A stretch of 64,000 bases of DNA from an uncultured bacterium (GTDB lineage Bacteria; Planctomycetota; UBA1135; GCA-002686595): positions 163,565 to 227,564 of the forward strand of contig CALBMX010000033.1 of assembly GCA_937896235.1 (NCBI GenBank), written 5' to 3'. The position numbers and the translations under genes are program-made. Numbering within the stretch: position 1 is the first letter of the stretch; each line of letters begins with the position of its first letter. Of the stretch, positions 27,182-36,323 are shown one piece after another. Below the pieces are notes generated by a model. That model ran no database searches. It worked only from the letters and a program-made list of their open reading frames with translations, and had not been told where the DNA came from.

Positions 27182-28918
27182 TCAATCACCCGAGGGCTTC
27201 AAGCCACTTTTTGGCTCCTGAATGCGGTCTACACGGAGAATTCCTGCCCAAAACAGCCTCTCCAGACGCTGGTTCCCGTCAAGGGCATCCTCCTTCTCCG
27301 CACTCCGCGCTGTCGAAACGACAAATTCCACCCCACCTTTCGCGAGCAAAGCGGCACCTTGCCCGGTCCGGAAGAAGCGCTGCTCGAATTCCACCTTGCG
27401 CCCATACTCCGGCGTGTGGTCGGGGTGGCCCGTAAAAACCCGCATACCAGAGAGCCACGGGATCAGGCGCGCAAGCGATGGCTTCAGCACAAGCGCACCC
27501 GGACTGCGGTTGGCATCAAGGGTCGTGGAGCGGTTCGCCTGCAAGAAATCTACGACAGCGGCCTCATCAGCAGTCAACCATAGAGCCGTGTCTCCCGCGG
27601 CAAGCCGAACCTCGAGCTCGGACAGCCGTTGCCCGGAACTCGAGAGACCGAGCCAAAGGACGAAGGCCATCGCTATCCAGGTGAGGAAGACGTGCTTCGC
27701 GTACTCCTGAAACCAATACAACGCGAGGAAGAGGACGCCCAAGCTAACCGGCAGAAGCGCCTCGACCTCCCAGCTACAGAGGGGCGCACTATTTCCAAGG
27801 GCGAGGTTTGCGACCAGCCATGCCCCGAGCAGGAGGGCGGCGGGACTCCAACTCGAGAGAGCCTGATACGAGCGCACGGCGGCTGGTGCAACAGCAAAGA
27901 GGAGTAGCACCGGGGGCCCAAAGAAGAGCACCTGCTCGAGGAGAGGTGGCGAGAGGTGGACGACGTCGAGTCCGCTGAAGACCGAATCCCCATGGAGTAA
28001 GCCTCGGTAGTGCAGCAACAGTGGCAGGGTTGGAAGTGCGATCACAACAAGTGCGACCACAGCCCGAAAGCGCGAATCTCGACCCCCTTGATCCCACCCG
28101 AGCAAGGTCGGAAGGAACGCAGCAAAGATTGCGAGGACCGCAACAGGAATCGTATAGGGCCGAATAGAGGCGAGCAGAAAAAGAGCTACCGAACACAAGA
28201 GAACGGTCTCGAAGAAGCGTGAGTTGCCAGCCGCTTGCCGCAGCTGACGCGTGGCGCAGAGCGCGCCGGCCATCGCGGAGGCGAAGAACGCGACTTCGAG
28301 GGCTAGGTGAGGTGTCCCCAGCAGCAGTGCGGGGTACGAGAATCCGAGTCCCGAAATATTGGGGACGCCCCCATCCAACCAAGACCGCAAGTGCAAACCA
28401 AGGGCCGAGTCTCGCCCGATCCACTCGACAACTCCGTAGAGATTCCCCCCCAGCATCGCCATCCCGATTGCAAAGGCGCGAAGGAAAAACGACTGCAGTA
28501 GCTCGGCCGCAAGCCAGCCGACTCCCAACGCAAACAGCAGAATCGCCAACCTGCGCTCCGTGTGGAATGCAGCCGAGGCGGGATCGGAAACCGCGGCCGG
28601 CCCTCCCCCAGCGAGCTTGCCGACCAAGTACTCCCAAGGTCGAATCATGGCGGCTTCGTGGGGCTCTGTCGTCTGGTGGTTGTGCACCTTGACTCCCCCA
28701 CCATCCATGGACTCCCGGATGAACGCGCCGTAGACCCCGTCGATTGCGACGTGGATAGGGTCGGCTAGGGCGCCCACAAAGCGGCCCTCTTGCGCTGGAC
28801 GAGCGGACTTGGCTTGATCGTAAGCGCGCTCACTGAGAGTGCCGAAAAAGAGGGCAAAGGCCAAGGCGAGCACCAAATCGAGCCATCCAAAGCCGCGCTT
28901 ATCCAAAGGGGAGCTCAC
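27182..28918 (-). CDS. Polytopic membrane protein, GT-C glycosyltransferase-like
   Basis: 578 residues, GTG start. About ten hydrophobic segments lie between residues 12 and 420, followed by a soluble C-terminal domain of ~150 residues. An N-terminal periplasmic loop after the first helix (~35-120) is followed by repeated membrane helices, an arrangement like GT-C fold glycosyltransferases or oligosaccharyltransferase relatives. No signature acidic motif could be pinned down, so the enzymatic call is inference. The start overlaps the stop of the sulfatase-like gene as GTGA, so the two are coupled. Confidence 0.55.
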   Translation of the reverse strand: MSSPLDKRGFGWLDLVLALAFALFFGTLSERAYDQAKSARPAQEGRFVGALADPIHVAIDGVYGAFIRESMDGGGVKVHNHQTTEPHEAAMIRPWEYLVGKLAGGGPAAVSDPASAAFHTERRLAILLFALGVGWLAAELLQSFFLRAFAIGMAMLGGNLYGVVEWIGRDSALGLHLRSWLDGGVPNISGLGFSYPALLLGTPHLALEVAFFASAMAGALCATRQLRQAAGNSRFFETVLLCSVALFLLASIRPYTIPVAVLAIFAAFLPTLLGWDQGGRDSRFRAVVALVVIALPTLPLLLHYRGLLHGDSVFSGLDVVHLSPPLLEQVLFFGPPVLLLFAVAPAAVRSYQALSSWSPAALLLGAWLVANLALGNSAPLCSWEVEALLPVSLGVLFLALYWFQEYAKHVFLTWIAMAFVLWLGLSSSGQRLSELEVRLAAGDTALWLTADEAAVVDFLQANRSTTLDANRSPGALVLKPSLARLIPWLSGMRVFTGHPDHTPEYGRKVEFEQRFFRTGQGAALLAKGGVEFVVSTARSAEKEDALDGNQRLERLFWAGILRVDRIQEPKSGLKPSGD

Positions 28919-30414
28919 TCGGAGTCCGGGGCTGGGATTCCCGAGCCGAAGTAGCCCATGCCTTCGAGAGCAGCCCGAAACACCTCGTCCACCTCGCTTC
29001 CGTCGGGCCGCTTAATAGGGTCATGCAGCTTGTGCCAGTCCCGAACACTACGTGCGAGCATTTGGACACGCACCTCTTCCATCGGTGTCCAGCTCTCCTT
29101 TGCATGCGTCTGGTCCACGAGCTCTCCCGGGTCTGCATCCAAAAAGTAGAGTCCCCCGGGACGCTCACCTTCCACTCCAAGAACAATTTTGAAAGGGGCG
29201 CTACGCGCAGCCGATTGGTCGAAGAATCCTTCCGGGGCAAAGGTCTCGTGCACTAAAAATCGCGAGCTTTGAATCTCCTGATGACTACCGCCGATTGCCC
29301 CGATTACGGAGGGATCAAAGAGCGGCAAACCGCCCTCGTAAGAGCTCCCGGAGAGAGCGCCGGATCCCCCTGCTAAGGTGAGCAGTGTTGGCGCGACATC
29401 GAGGGCATAGGCCGGAAAGTACGAGCGGTTACCGGCATACGCGCCAGAGGAGAAGTGTACGAGAAAGGGAACGCGCAACATCTCTTCGTCCAGGTAGCCG
29501 GTGTGACCGACGTAGCCATGCTTCTCGCCGAGCATCTCGCCATGATCCGCCGTAAACAGCGTGATGAGCTCGCGACCATTCGCTGGGCCTTGGCCTGAAC
29601 CGGGAGAGACGGACTGCAAATCGCCCTCTCTAGCGAATGACAACAAAGGGGCTAGGGCTTGGTCGGTCAACTCGACATCTCCCCGATACAGCGCGCGGAT
29701 AATCTCGAGCTCTTTTGGGGGAGGTGCGACGCCGTCTAGAAAGACCTCTCCTCGAAGGCGAGCGGGAATCGCCCCCTTGTGGTTTGGAAGATACTTGGCC
29801 TCGAGCACGGGACCCGGATCGTATGGCGCATGTGGGTCGACAAGATGTACCCAAACGAACCACGGTTGCTCCCCCTCTTGCTCGCCAAGCCAATTCATCG
29901 CGCGCGCCACAACTTCGCCACCGGGGCGCGAGGGCTGCCCGAGCGCGGGAAAGTCATAGGTCGCGAAACCGCGCTTGAAGCCAGGCTTGTCGGCCAAGAA
30001 TGTCGGCAAAAACGCAGCGGTCTTATACCCCAACTCGGCAAGGGCCATCGGCAGCGTCTCCAACTCCATCGAGAGATCGTCCGTGTTGTTGAGAGCGCCG
30101 TGATGCCTTGGCAAGACCCCCGTCAACATGGAGCCCAGACTCGGGGTTGTGATGGGAATCGCGGTGAACGCCTCATCAAACACGTAGGCATCCGCTGCAA
30201 ACCCATCGATTGCCGGCGTATCCACAAGCGTGTCTCCCCAGGGTCCCAAGTGGTCGGCACGAAGTGTGTCTACCGTAATCAAGAGCAGATTGGGGGGGAG
30301 AGCACCGGGCTTAGAGTCGGAACACGCCGTCGCCAGCGCGACGCAAGCGGCGGCGAATAGGAGAGTCCTGCTCGGAGAACATAGGGGCGATTCAACTTTC
30401 ACGCATACCAACAT
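28915..30414 (-). CDS. Sulfatase-fold lipoprotein (nucleophile Thr, no formylglycine Cys)
   Basis: 499 residues. A signal segment ends in ALATAC, a weak lipobox. The alkaline-phosphatase/sulfatase fold is clear: NLLLITVDTLRADHLGPWG near the N-terminus, WFVWVHLVDPHAPYDP, and LFTADHGEMLGEKHGYVGHTGYLDEEMLRVPFLVH. At the position of the C/S-x-P-x-R formylglycine motif the sequence is TTPSLGSMLTG, so the nucleophile would be Thr and the motif Arg is lost. This suits a phosphoethanolamine-transferase-like or other phospho/sulfo-hydrolase rather than a classical formylglycine sulfatase. It is coupled to the downstream membrane protein. Confidence 0.82.
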   Translation of the reverse strand: MLVCVKVESPLCSPSRTLLFAAACVALATACSDSKPGALPPNLLLITVDTLRADHLGPWGDTLVDTPAIDGFAADAYVFDEAFTAIPITTPSLGSMLTGVLPRHHGALNNTDDLSMELETLPMALAELGYKTAAFLPTFLADKPGFKRGFATYDFPALGQPSRPGGEVVARAMNWLGEQEGEQPWFVWVHLVDPHAPYDPGPVLEAKYLPNHKGAIPARLRGEVFLDGVAPPPKELEIIRALYRGDVELTDQALAPLLSFAREGDLQSVSPGSGQGPANGRELITLFTADHGEMLGEKHGYVGHTGYLDEEMLRVPFLVHFSSGAYAGNRSYFPAYALDVAPTLLTLAGGSGALSGSSYEGGLPLFDPSVIGAIGGSHQEIQSSRFLVHETFAPEGFFDQSAARSAPFKIVLGVEGERPGGLYFLDADPGELVDQTHAKESWTPMEEVRVQMLARSVRDWHKLHDPIKRPDGSEVDEVFRAALEGMGYFGSGIPAPDSE

Positions 30415-30459
30415 AGCAGTCGGCTCGCTCCAAGCCGAGAGACGCGTTAAGATCTACGT

Positions 30460-31341
30460 ATGTTCTCCGAACCCAGTGCCCTCGGGCTGCAAACGATTTA
30501 CTCCTCCATTGTTGATGATGACCTACCTGAAGATGGTGGACGGCGAGTATTCCTGGGAGATCTACAAGGCTGTCTTGCAGAGCTAGAGAGCCTGCTAGCA
30601 GAGATCGCTTTTGATGAGAGTAAAGACGTTCTTTACCCACTGGGAGACCTTGTCAACCGCGGGCCGAACTCCAAGGGCGTACTCAAACTCCTTCGGCAGC
30701 TCGGGGCTCGACCGATCCTCGGCAACCACGACATTCACGCACTAGGCGTTCGAGAAGGTACCCGAAAACTTAGCAAGCAAGACACGATCAAGGAGTTAGT
30801 GGACGGCAGCGCGGAGAGCGACGAGCTACTCCGTTGGCTTGCGGGAGCACCTCTGATTCGTACTTTCCCCGACTATTATCTGGTGCATGCTGCACTCCAT
30901 CCATCATGGAAGAGTGAGAAGCAGCTGCGCACCGCAATGCGCTCGGCACCCCGTGGTCTCGTATTCCCGAAGAAGCAGGCGGCGGCAAAGAACTTTGCCA
31001 AGATCAAGGACATCGACAGCTCGGACTTCATCACGAGGACTCGCTTCACGAATCCCAAGGGAGCTTGGCCTTCCAAACACGATAAGTGCAACGAGGACGG
31101 CGTCCCCCTCGACCCGCGCTGGTCACCTTGGTACGAATACTACTCACCCGATGGCCACAGGGGCCGCTTCGTGGTCTATGGCCACTGGGCGCAGTTCGGA
31201 TTGCGCAAAGGCGAAAACACCCTCGGCATCGACACGGGATGCGTTTGGGGAGGCGAGCTTACGGCGTGGATTCCCGAGGAGGCGCGCATCGCCTCCGTTC
31301 GCGCAAAAGAGCGCTATGCGGGTAACTTTCGGCCGCGCTAG
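30460..31341 (+). CDS. apaH: Symmetrical bis(5'-nucleosyl)-tetraphosphatase
   Basis: 293 residues. All PPP-superfamily metal motifs are present: FLGDLQGCLAELESLL, YPLGDLVNRGPNS, ILGNHDIHALG, then a conserved VHAALHPSW and VVYGHWAQFGLRKGENTLGIDTGCVWGG. ApaH splits Ap4A into two ADP and removes NpnN RNA caps. The first ~28 residues (MFSEPSALGLQTIYSSIV...) are poorly conserved; a later start is possible. Its final CTAG is shared with the stop of the convergent yihY-like gene. Confidence 0.9.
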   Translation: MFSEPSALGLQTIYSSIVDDDLPEDGGRRVFLGDLQGCLAELESLLAEIAFDESKDVLYPLGDLVNRGPNSKGVLKLLRQLGARPILGNHDIHALGVREGTRKLSKQDTIKELVDGSAESDELLRWLAGAPLIRTFPDYYLVHAALHPSWKSEKQLRTAMRSAPRGLVFPKKQAAAKNFAKIKDIDSSDFITRTRFTNPKGAWPSKHDKCNEDGVPLDPRWSPWYEYYSPDGHRGRFVVYGHWAQFGLRKGENTLGIDTGCVWGGELTAWIPEEARIASVRAKERYAGNFRPR

Positions 31342-32774
31342 CGCGTGGCGAGCTCGCCAATCGTCCGGTTCAATTCCGAGGCGTCCTGCTCGGCCTCAAA
31401 TTGATCGAGTACGGAGTCAAGCGCCTGATCGACCTCACTTGTCGGCGACAAAAGCGCTGAGGCCCTGCTCCCCTTCAGAGCGTCAATCACATCCTTGACT
31501 CGCATGTGGTCCGGATCACGAGCGAACAAGTAGCGCCGTGGGGATGCGGCATCTGTCGCGAGCACGCCCTCGTCGCGAAGCGCGCGAAGAACATCTTCGA
31601 GGGAGCGCTCGGGGACCCCCATCTCCTCCGCGAGTTCGGGCGCATCCAGCTTCGTGTCACCGAGGCGAAAGGCCTTTGCTAGTCGAACTAGGGCGCGCAA
31701 AGCAAGACGCTCGCGAAAGGATTGGTCGTGTTCGCGGCTTCGCGCGATCTGGCGATAGGCGGGCTCATTCTGGTGGGCAAAGGCAAGCTCTGCGCCGATG
31801 AGAACGGTGATCCAAGAGATGTTGACCCAAACCAGGAAGATTGGGAAAGCCGCAAGGCCCGAGTAGATGGCTCCGTAGTTGGACATCCCGAACTGGAACT
31901 TAACGTGAAGAATCTGCGCGAGCTGCCAGAGGCCGCCACCTAAGACGCCGCCTAGAAATGCGGAAAATAACCTCACGCGCGTGTTTGGCATGAACATGTA
32001 GACAAACGCAAATCCGAACCAAGCCGCAAACAAGGAGCTCAGCCGCATCAACTCCTGAACCACAGGACCAATGTGTAGAGTCTCCTGCAAGCTGACCGAA
32101 GCTTGCCCAGACCTCAGTGCCGCAGTCGCCGCCGTTGCCGAGATCAAGAAGATCGGTACGACAACCAGAATGGAGAGGTAATCGGAGATCTTGCGGACCA
32201 AAGTACGCGGTCTCTCCACTCCCCAAATGTCATTAAAACTCGCTTCGATGGAGCTGAGTAGCTTGATGACGATGTACATCAAAACCGCGAGACCAAACAG
32301 TCCGATCTTGCCGAAATCCGTAGCCTCAACCACCCCGAGCATATGATCAATGGTCTCTCGCAAGCCAACACTCGCGCCCTCCTCAATCTCGGAAGGAGCG
32401 CCTCCCATACTGCTGTCCAAGAACGGCCCGATGATCTCCGTCTGCAATCTTGAATAGGCACCAAGTCCCTTCGCCACAGAAAACGTAAACGCGAGAAGTG
32501 GCACGATCGAGAGCACGGTAATAAAGGTCAAAGCCTGTGCGCGGAAGAGGCAGCGATCACGAAAGAACCCCCTGACCGTCAAGCTTGCGACACGCAGCCC
32601 TCGAAAGGCCGCGCGTTTTGCTACGGGCATCTCCGTAGTATTGATAAGCCAAACGCCGCTTCCAAAGAAATGGCGAGCCCTCTGCAGGACGCCCCCCATG
32701 CCGGTCGCGGGCTCGTCTGGCTTCCGAGGGGAGTTCCCATGATCGGGCGAGCTGTTCCAGTGCGTGTTTTGCAT
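31338..32774 (-). CDS. YihY/BrkB-family membrane protein with C-terminal winged-helix-like domain
   Basis: 478 residues from the ATG at 32772-32774, 5 bp after the upstream gene's stop; the frame is open to 32837. Six hydrophobic segments lie between ~70 and 310, with family-typical AQALTFITVLSIVPLLAFTFSVAKG, SSIEASFNDIWGV and YGAIYSGLAAFPIFLVWVNISWITVLIGAELAFA. The C-terminal ~130 residues (RLALRALVRLAKAFRLGDTKLDAPELAEEMGVPERSLEDVLRALRDEGVL) look like a winged helix, found in long YihY proteins. Function is unknown (older name 'ribonuclease BN' is wrong). Confidence 0.85.
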   Translation of the reverse strand: MQNTHWNSSPDHGNSPRKPDEPATGMGGVLQRARHFFGSGVWLINTTEMPVAKRAAFRGLRVASLTVRGFFRDRCLFRAQALTFITVLSIVPLLAFTFSVAKGLGAYSRLQTEIIGPFLDSSMGGAPSEIEEGASVGLRETIDHMLGVVEATDFGKIGLFGLAVLMYIVIKLLSSIEASFNDIWGVERPRTLVRKISDYLSILVVVPIFLISATAATAALRSGQASVSLQETLHIGPVVQELMRLSSLFAAWFGFAFVYMFMPNTRVRLFSAFLGGVLGGGLWQLAQILHVKFQFGMSNYGAIYSGLAAFPIFLVWVNISWITVLIGAELAFAHQNEPAYRQIARSREHDQSFRERLALRALVRLAKAFRLGDTKLDAPELAEEMGVPERSLEDVLRALRDEGVLATDAASPRRYLFARDPDHMRVKDVIDALKGSRASALLSPTSEVDQALDSVLDQFEAEQDASELNRTIGELATR

Positions 32775-32779
32775 TTCGT

Positions 32780-34240
32780 CTACCCTCTTGTCAGAGGTTC
32801 GAACACTCGCCGCCACATATCGGTCTGCAAAAGGCACTCCGGATCGTGGCTACGTTTGAGCTCTAAAAATTTGGCGAGGTTCTCTGCGGGGAACATGCGC
32901 TTCGCATCCCCTGGTCCAATCACGAGGTCTTTGGCGAAGTAGAATCTGCCGCCACCCTCTAAGACAATTTCGGTGAGCTCCTTGGCGTGCTCCCAGACCT
33001 CATCCCGGTTGGAAGCAGTCACCTTGAAGTCCATCGCCATACTCCAACCACCTGTGCTATAGGTCATTAGAAAGGGGTCGTGAATGTGTCTCTTGAAGAC
33101 CCCAAGATAGGGGACGATCCCCTTCTTTTGGCTCCACTTCAGACACTCGGAATAGACGTCATGCGCAGTCTCCTCGGGCACGAAGGGCTGGTATTGAATC
33201 AGCCCGCCGTCTCCATACGCGCGCTTCCAGTTCGGCACATAGTCCAAAAGGAAGGCGAACGCCGCGTGCGATTGCCGAACGGGAGGACTGTTCGCCTCAA
33301 AAAGCCCTGAGACGAACTTCGTCCCGTTGATGAGTCGCATTCCCGAGTCGTTGGTGAAGTACTTCAGGGCGTGCCAAAGTTCGCCCTTGGGAAACAGGCC
33401 CATGATGTTCGCGGGAAGCTCTTGGTAGCCCAGAGAGAAGCTTTCGGCGAGGTCGCCCTCCTCTTCTCCCGGCTGCAAATAACGCGCATCGTGAACCAAC
33501 CCGCGGCCGAGCATCTTGCCTTTGCCAAAGCAGTCAATCCAGCCAACGAGGTAGTCGCTAGTTGCCTTGTGCGCTTCGAAATACTGCATCATCTCGCGTA
33601 AGTTCGCCGTTGCGTATGCAGAGACCTCCAAGTTGCCCGAGTGTACTTTTTTGGTCCCGATCTTCACTCGAGTGAATATGCCCAGGAGCCCGAATCCACC
33701 AATAGCGGCGTGAAACAGCTCGCTATTTGCTTCACGACTGCACGTGTGGAGCTCGCCATCCGGGGTCACGATGTCAAACTCTAGAATGGAGTCTCCGATG
33801 GTGCCCACCCGGAAATTGTTCTTGCCGTGGATATTCGCACCCATCGTTCCGGCGAGCGTTGGGAACATCGTTCCCGATACGACCGTGGGCCAGTAGCCGC
33901 GCGGCAGGGCGTGCTTCCACAGGCCTTCAATCGTGACTCCAGCTTCGCAGTCCGCCACACCAGTCTCATCATCAAACGAGAGAATGCGATTCATCCCGGT
34001 GATGTCCATGGTGTGGCCGCCACCGTTCACACTGGCGTCGCCGTAGCTGCACCCCGTACCTCGTGGACCGATCGAGACGCCATCCTTTCGTGTGGCGGCA
34101 AGTGCCGTGCGAACCTGATCGACATGGGTCGGGTGAAACACCCGCGCATCGGCGCGATGGGTCATGCCCCACGCCTCAATGGACTGATAACTTGTGCGCA
34201 CTTGGTCGGCCTCACGCGCTGGAAATCCGAAGACCGACAT
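32780..34240 (-). CDS. FAD-linked oxidase, DprE1-like (decaprenylphosphoryl-ribose oxidase type)
   Basis: 486 residues from the ATG at 34238-34240, which overlaps the SDR stop by one base (TGATG). The FAD-binding PCMH domain has PRGTGCSYGDASVNGGGHTMDITGMNRIL (59-87), very like DprE1. The C-terminal end GGRFYFAKDLVIGPGDAKRMFP carries a Lys (about K437) at the place of the DprE1 catalytic Lys. The Cys that benzothiazinones attack in DprE1 is Ala here (GWSMAMDF). DprE1 and its SDR partner DprE2 epimerise a polyprenyl-phospho-ribose to the arabinose donor; the order SDR then oxidase is kept here. Alternative: a sugar-alcohol oxidase. Confidence 0.82.
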   Translation of the reverse strand: MSVFGFPAREADQVRTSYQSIEAWGMTHRADARVFHPTHVDQVRTALAATRKDGVSIGPRGTGCSYGDASVNGGGHTMDITGMNRILSFDDETGVADCEAGVTIEGLWKHALPRGYWPTVVSGTMFPTLAGTMGANIHGKNNFRVGTIGDSILEFDIVTPDGELHTCSREANSELFHAAIGGFGLLGIFTRVKIGTKKVHSGNLEVSAYATANLREMMQYFEAHKATSDYLVGWIDCFGKGKMLGRGLVHDARYLQPGEEEGDLAESFSLGYQELPANIMGLFPKGELWHALKYFTNDSGMRLINGTKFVSGLFEANSPPVRQSHAAFAFLLDYVPNWKRAYGDGGLIQYQPFVPEETAHDVYSECLKWSQKKGIVPYLGVFKRHIHDPFLMTYSTGGWSMAMDFKVTASNRDEVWEHAKELTEIVLEGGGRFYFAKDLVIGPGDAKRMFPAENLAKFLELKRSHDPECLLQTDMWRRVFEPLTRG

Positions 34241-35013
34241 CAGAAATTCAGCTTGCGGAAGACCATGGACGGAATGTGCTGGATCACGAGGGAGACCAGC
34301 TGCCAACGGAAGGGCACGTAGGCGGTGTTCTTCTTTTTCTCGATGGCTCTAAGGATATCCGACACGGCAGCCTCAACCGAAATGGGCCACTTGAGACCCT
34401 CCAGACCCTCGGTCATCGGCGTCAAAACGGTGCCGGGCTTGATCGTGCAAACATGCACGTCGTAAGCACTCAGCCGGTTGCGCAGGCTCTCCAAGAACGT
34501 GCTCATCGCCGCCTTGGACGTGTGATAGGCCGGATTCGGTTTCCGCCCTCGATCGCCAGCAATCGAGGAGATCCCGACGATCGTACCGGCTCGCGCGCTC
34601 TGCATGTACAGCGCCACCTCATTGGCCCAGGCGACAAAGCCACCGAGGTTGACAGCGAACTGCAGGAAGTCCTTTTCGGTGTTGTACTCCTCGGCTCCGA
34701 CCTCGGGCATCACACCCGCAGCAAAGATGAAGAGATCGATACCGCCCATCTCGCGCACAATCGTCTCGAACAGCGGTGCGATTGCAGCAGTATCGGTCAC
34801 GTCGTGGGCGTGAACATGGACAGCTCCCCGGGTGGCATTCGCCTTGAGCTCAAGTAAGGGGCCCTCGCGCCTTGCAAGGGCAGCGACGCTCCACCCATCG
34901 GCGGCCAGCCGGCGTACAAGCTCCTCGCCCATACCCGAGCTAGCACCCACAACAAGTGCGCGCTTAGGGGCAGCAGATTCGGAAAAGGGGGTTGTGTTGG
35001 AAGAGGATGACAA
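34240..35013 (-). CDS. Short-chain dehydrogenase, DprE2-like
   Basis: 257 residues with a TTG start (no ATG or GTG is better placed). The SDR cofactor motif is VVGASSGMGEELVRRLAADGWSVAALARR, and the active site lies in GISSIAGDRGRKPNPAYHTSKAAMSTFLESL (S, Y, K all present). The segment IKPGTVLTPMTEGL resembles DprE2 (KPGFVxTxMT). It is immediately upstream of, and overlaps by one base with, the FAD oxidase, as expected for a two-step oxidation/reduction epimerase. No polyprenyl-phospho-ribose pathway gene (UbiA-like) is adjacent in this window, so the substrate is inference. Confidence 0.8.
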   Translation of the reverse strand: MSSSSNTTPFSESAAPKRALVVGASSGMGEELVRRLAADGWSVAALARREGPLLELKANATRGAVHVHAHDVTDTAAIAPLFETIVREMGGIDLFIFAAGVMPEVGAEEYNTEKDFLQFAVNLGGFVAWANEVALYMQSARAGTIVGISSIAGDRGRKPNPAYHTSKAAMSTFLESLRNRLSAYDVHVCTIKPGTVLTPMTEGLEGLKWPISVEAAVSDILRAIEKKKNTAYVPFRWQLVSLVIQHIPSMVFRKLNF

Positions 35014-35132
35014 AGGGCTATGGCAGGGGGTTTGGAGGGGAATAGAGACCTAGTTCATCGGCCAAGTCGCGCATGTGCCTAAGCCTAGCGCGGACTCATT
35101 ATGGAGAAACCAGATGCCCCCCGATAGTCGAT

Positions 35133-35168
35133 TGGCCCGAAGACGGCAAATCGCACGTCTTCGGGCCA
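35133..35168 (-). terminator. Hairpin downstream of the FG-GAP/redoxin gene
   Basis: A perfect 13-bp inverted repeat (TGGCCCGAAGACG at 35133-35145 and its complement at 35156-35168, 10-nt loop). It lies 48 bp past the stop of the leftward gene at 35217. No clear T-run follows, so a terminator is likely but not certain. Confidence 0.55.
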
Positions 35169-35216
35169 CATTCGACCGCAATGCGGTTTCCTTTGGGGCT
35201 TGCCCAAGCGGTCCTA

Positions 35217-36302
35217 TTATTTGCGAATCGGCCCCCGAATGATGGTTTGGATGCGTCCCTCGCTATTGAGAACAAGTGTGCTTGGGATCGCCAAGCGCTC
35301 TAGGTCAAACAGGTCTTCCGTGGTCACCTCGCCGCCGCTAGTGTCCAGCGGTTGCTCGGTGATATAGAGCCGAGTGAAGGGCGCATCGAGCTTGTCGAGA
35401 ATCGCCTCAGCGTCGGAGATCGCATCCGGGCGGTCCATGCTGAGGGTGACGACATGCATCTCGCCCGCCTCGGCCTTGCGCTTCAAAAGCGGAAGCTCAG
35501 CAATGCAACCAGGACAATAGCTCGCCCACAGGTTGAGGTAGATTGGCTTTCCGTCCGCCGCCAATTCCGCAGGGTCCAGCACGACCCGATTTCCATCCTT
35601 GTCAGCAAAAACCATCTTCGCGAGGATGTCTCCGGACTCGACTTTCAAGCCAGGTGACAGCGGGTCGGGAAGCGTTCGCGGCTGCGCAGCAATCGCAACG
35701 GGCTCACCACCCTCGACCAAGGTCCAACGCGTACGGGCGTCGAAAGAGCCGAAATCCTCCACCACCCCACCGGGCCAGGTCACCTGTACACGCCCCGATT
35801 TGGAGGCGCCCAATCCGAAAATCAGCTCGGGCACTTGGCAAGAGTTAAACCCCGCACCGCGAGACATCACCTGGCTCGTTTTACCCCACGGCCCACTTAC
35901 GGTCACGGTCGCTCCAATCCCCTCGTATTGCAACGTCGTCGCGCGCAAACGAAGTTTCAGGAACCCGGCGGCGGGAGAGCCTGGCTCGTGGATGTCATTC
36001 CGGTAGAGGTCGTGCCTCTCTCGTTGGACGTTGTGGACAAAGATGTCCGCATCTCCATCGTCGTCGAAGTCTGCCCACAGGGCTCCTCGACTGTCGTTAG
36101 GTGTGTCAGCACCAGACAAGTTTGAGAGATCGCTAAAGCTGCCATCCCCCTTTCCGATGAACACCTTGTTGCGCTCGAATCCACTGAAGGACAGGCCGTC
36201 TGTGAACATCTGCGAGCTGTGAAAACTTAGGAAGGAGGAGTTGTTGACCTCTTGCTCAGAGGCGATAGATGCTTCGGTTCCAGATTCGACAGAGGACGCC
36301 AC
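35217..36302 (-). CDS. ASPIC/UnbV-redoxin half of an FG-GAP protein (continuation after an in-frame TGA)
   Basis: 361 residues if started at the GTG at 36302, but the frame is continuous with the gene at 36324-38117 apart from one TGA (36324-36326). It begins inside an FG-GAP/VCBS repeat region (SRGALWADFDDDGDADIFVHNVQR), has an ASPIC/UnbV domain (RGAGFNSCQVPELIFGLGASKSGRVQVTWPGGVVEDFG) and ends in a thioredoxin/TlpA-like domain with the redox pair WASYCPGC. Starting here would cut the propeller in half and leave the redoxin without a signal peptide, which argues that the two frames are one protein of 966 residues with TGA at codon 598. Nonsense mutation is the alternative. Confidence 0.75.
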   Translation of the reverse strand: MASSVESGTEASIASEQEVNNSSFLSFHSSQMFTDGLSFSGFERNKVFIGKGDGSFSDLSNLSGADTPNDSRGALWADFDDDGDADIFVHNVQRERHDLYRNDIHEPGSPAAGFLKLRLRATTLQYEGIGATVTVSGPWGKTSQVMSRGAGFNSCQVPELIFGLGASKSGRVQVTWPGGVVEDFGSFDARTRWTLVEGGEPVAIAAQPRTLPDPLSPGLKVESGDILAKMVFADKDGNRVVLDPAELAADGKPIYLNLWASYCPGCIAELPLLKRKAEAGEMHVVTLSMDRPDAISDAEAILDKLDAPFTRLYITEQPLDTSGGEVTTEDLFDLERLAIPSTLVLNSEGRIQTIIRGPIRK

Positions 36303-36313
36303 AACGTGGCGCC
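36295..36313 (-). promoter_or_regulatory. SECIS-like hairpin just downstream of in-frame TGA
   Basis: On the coding strand, 18 nt lie between the TGA (36326-36324) and the loop of a hairpin, GGCGCCAC-GTT-GTGGCGTC: eight pairs, one of them G-T, with a 3-nt GTT loop. Bacterial SECIS elements are small stem-loops with a G early in the loop, about 16-37 nt after the UGA. The geometry fits. The structure could also be a chance product of coding sequence; it is inferred, not proven. Confidence 0.45.
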
Positions 36314-36323
36314 AATAGGTGCT

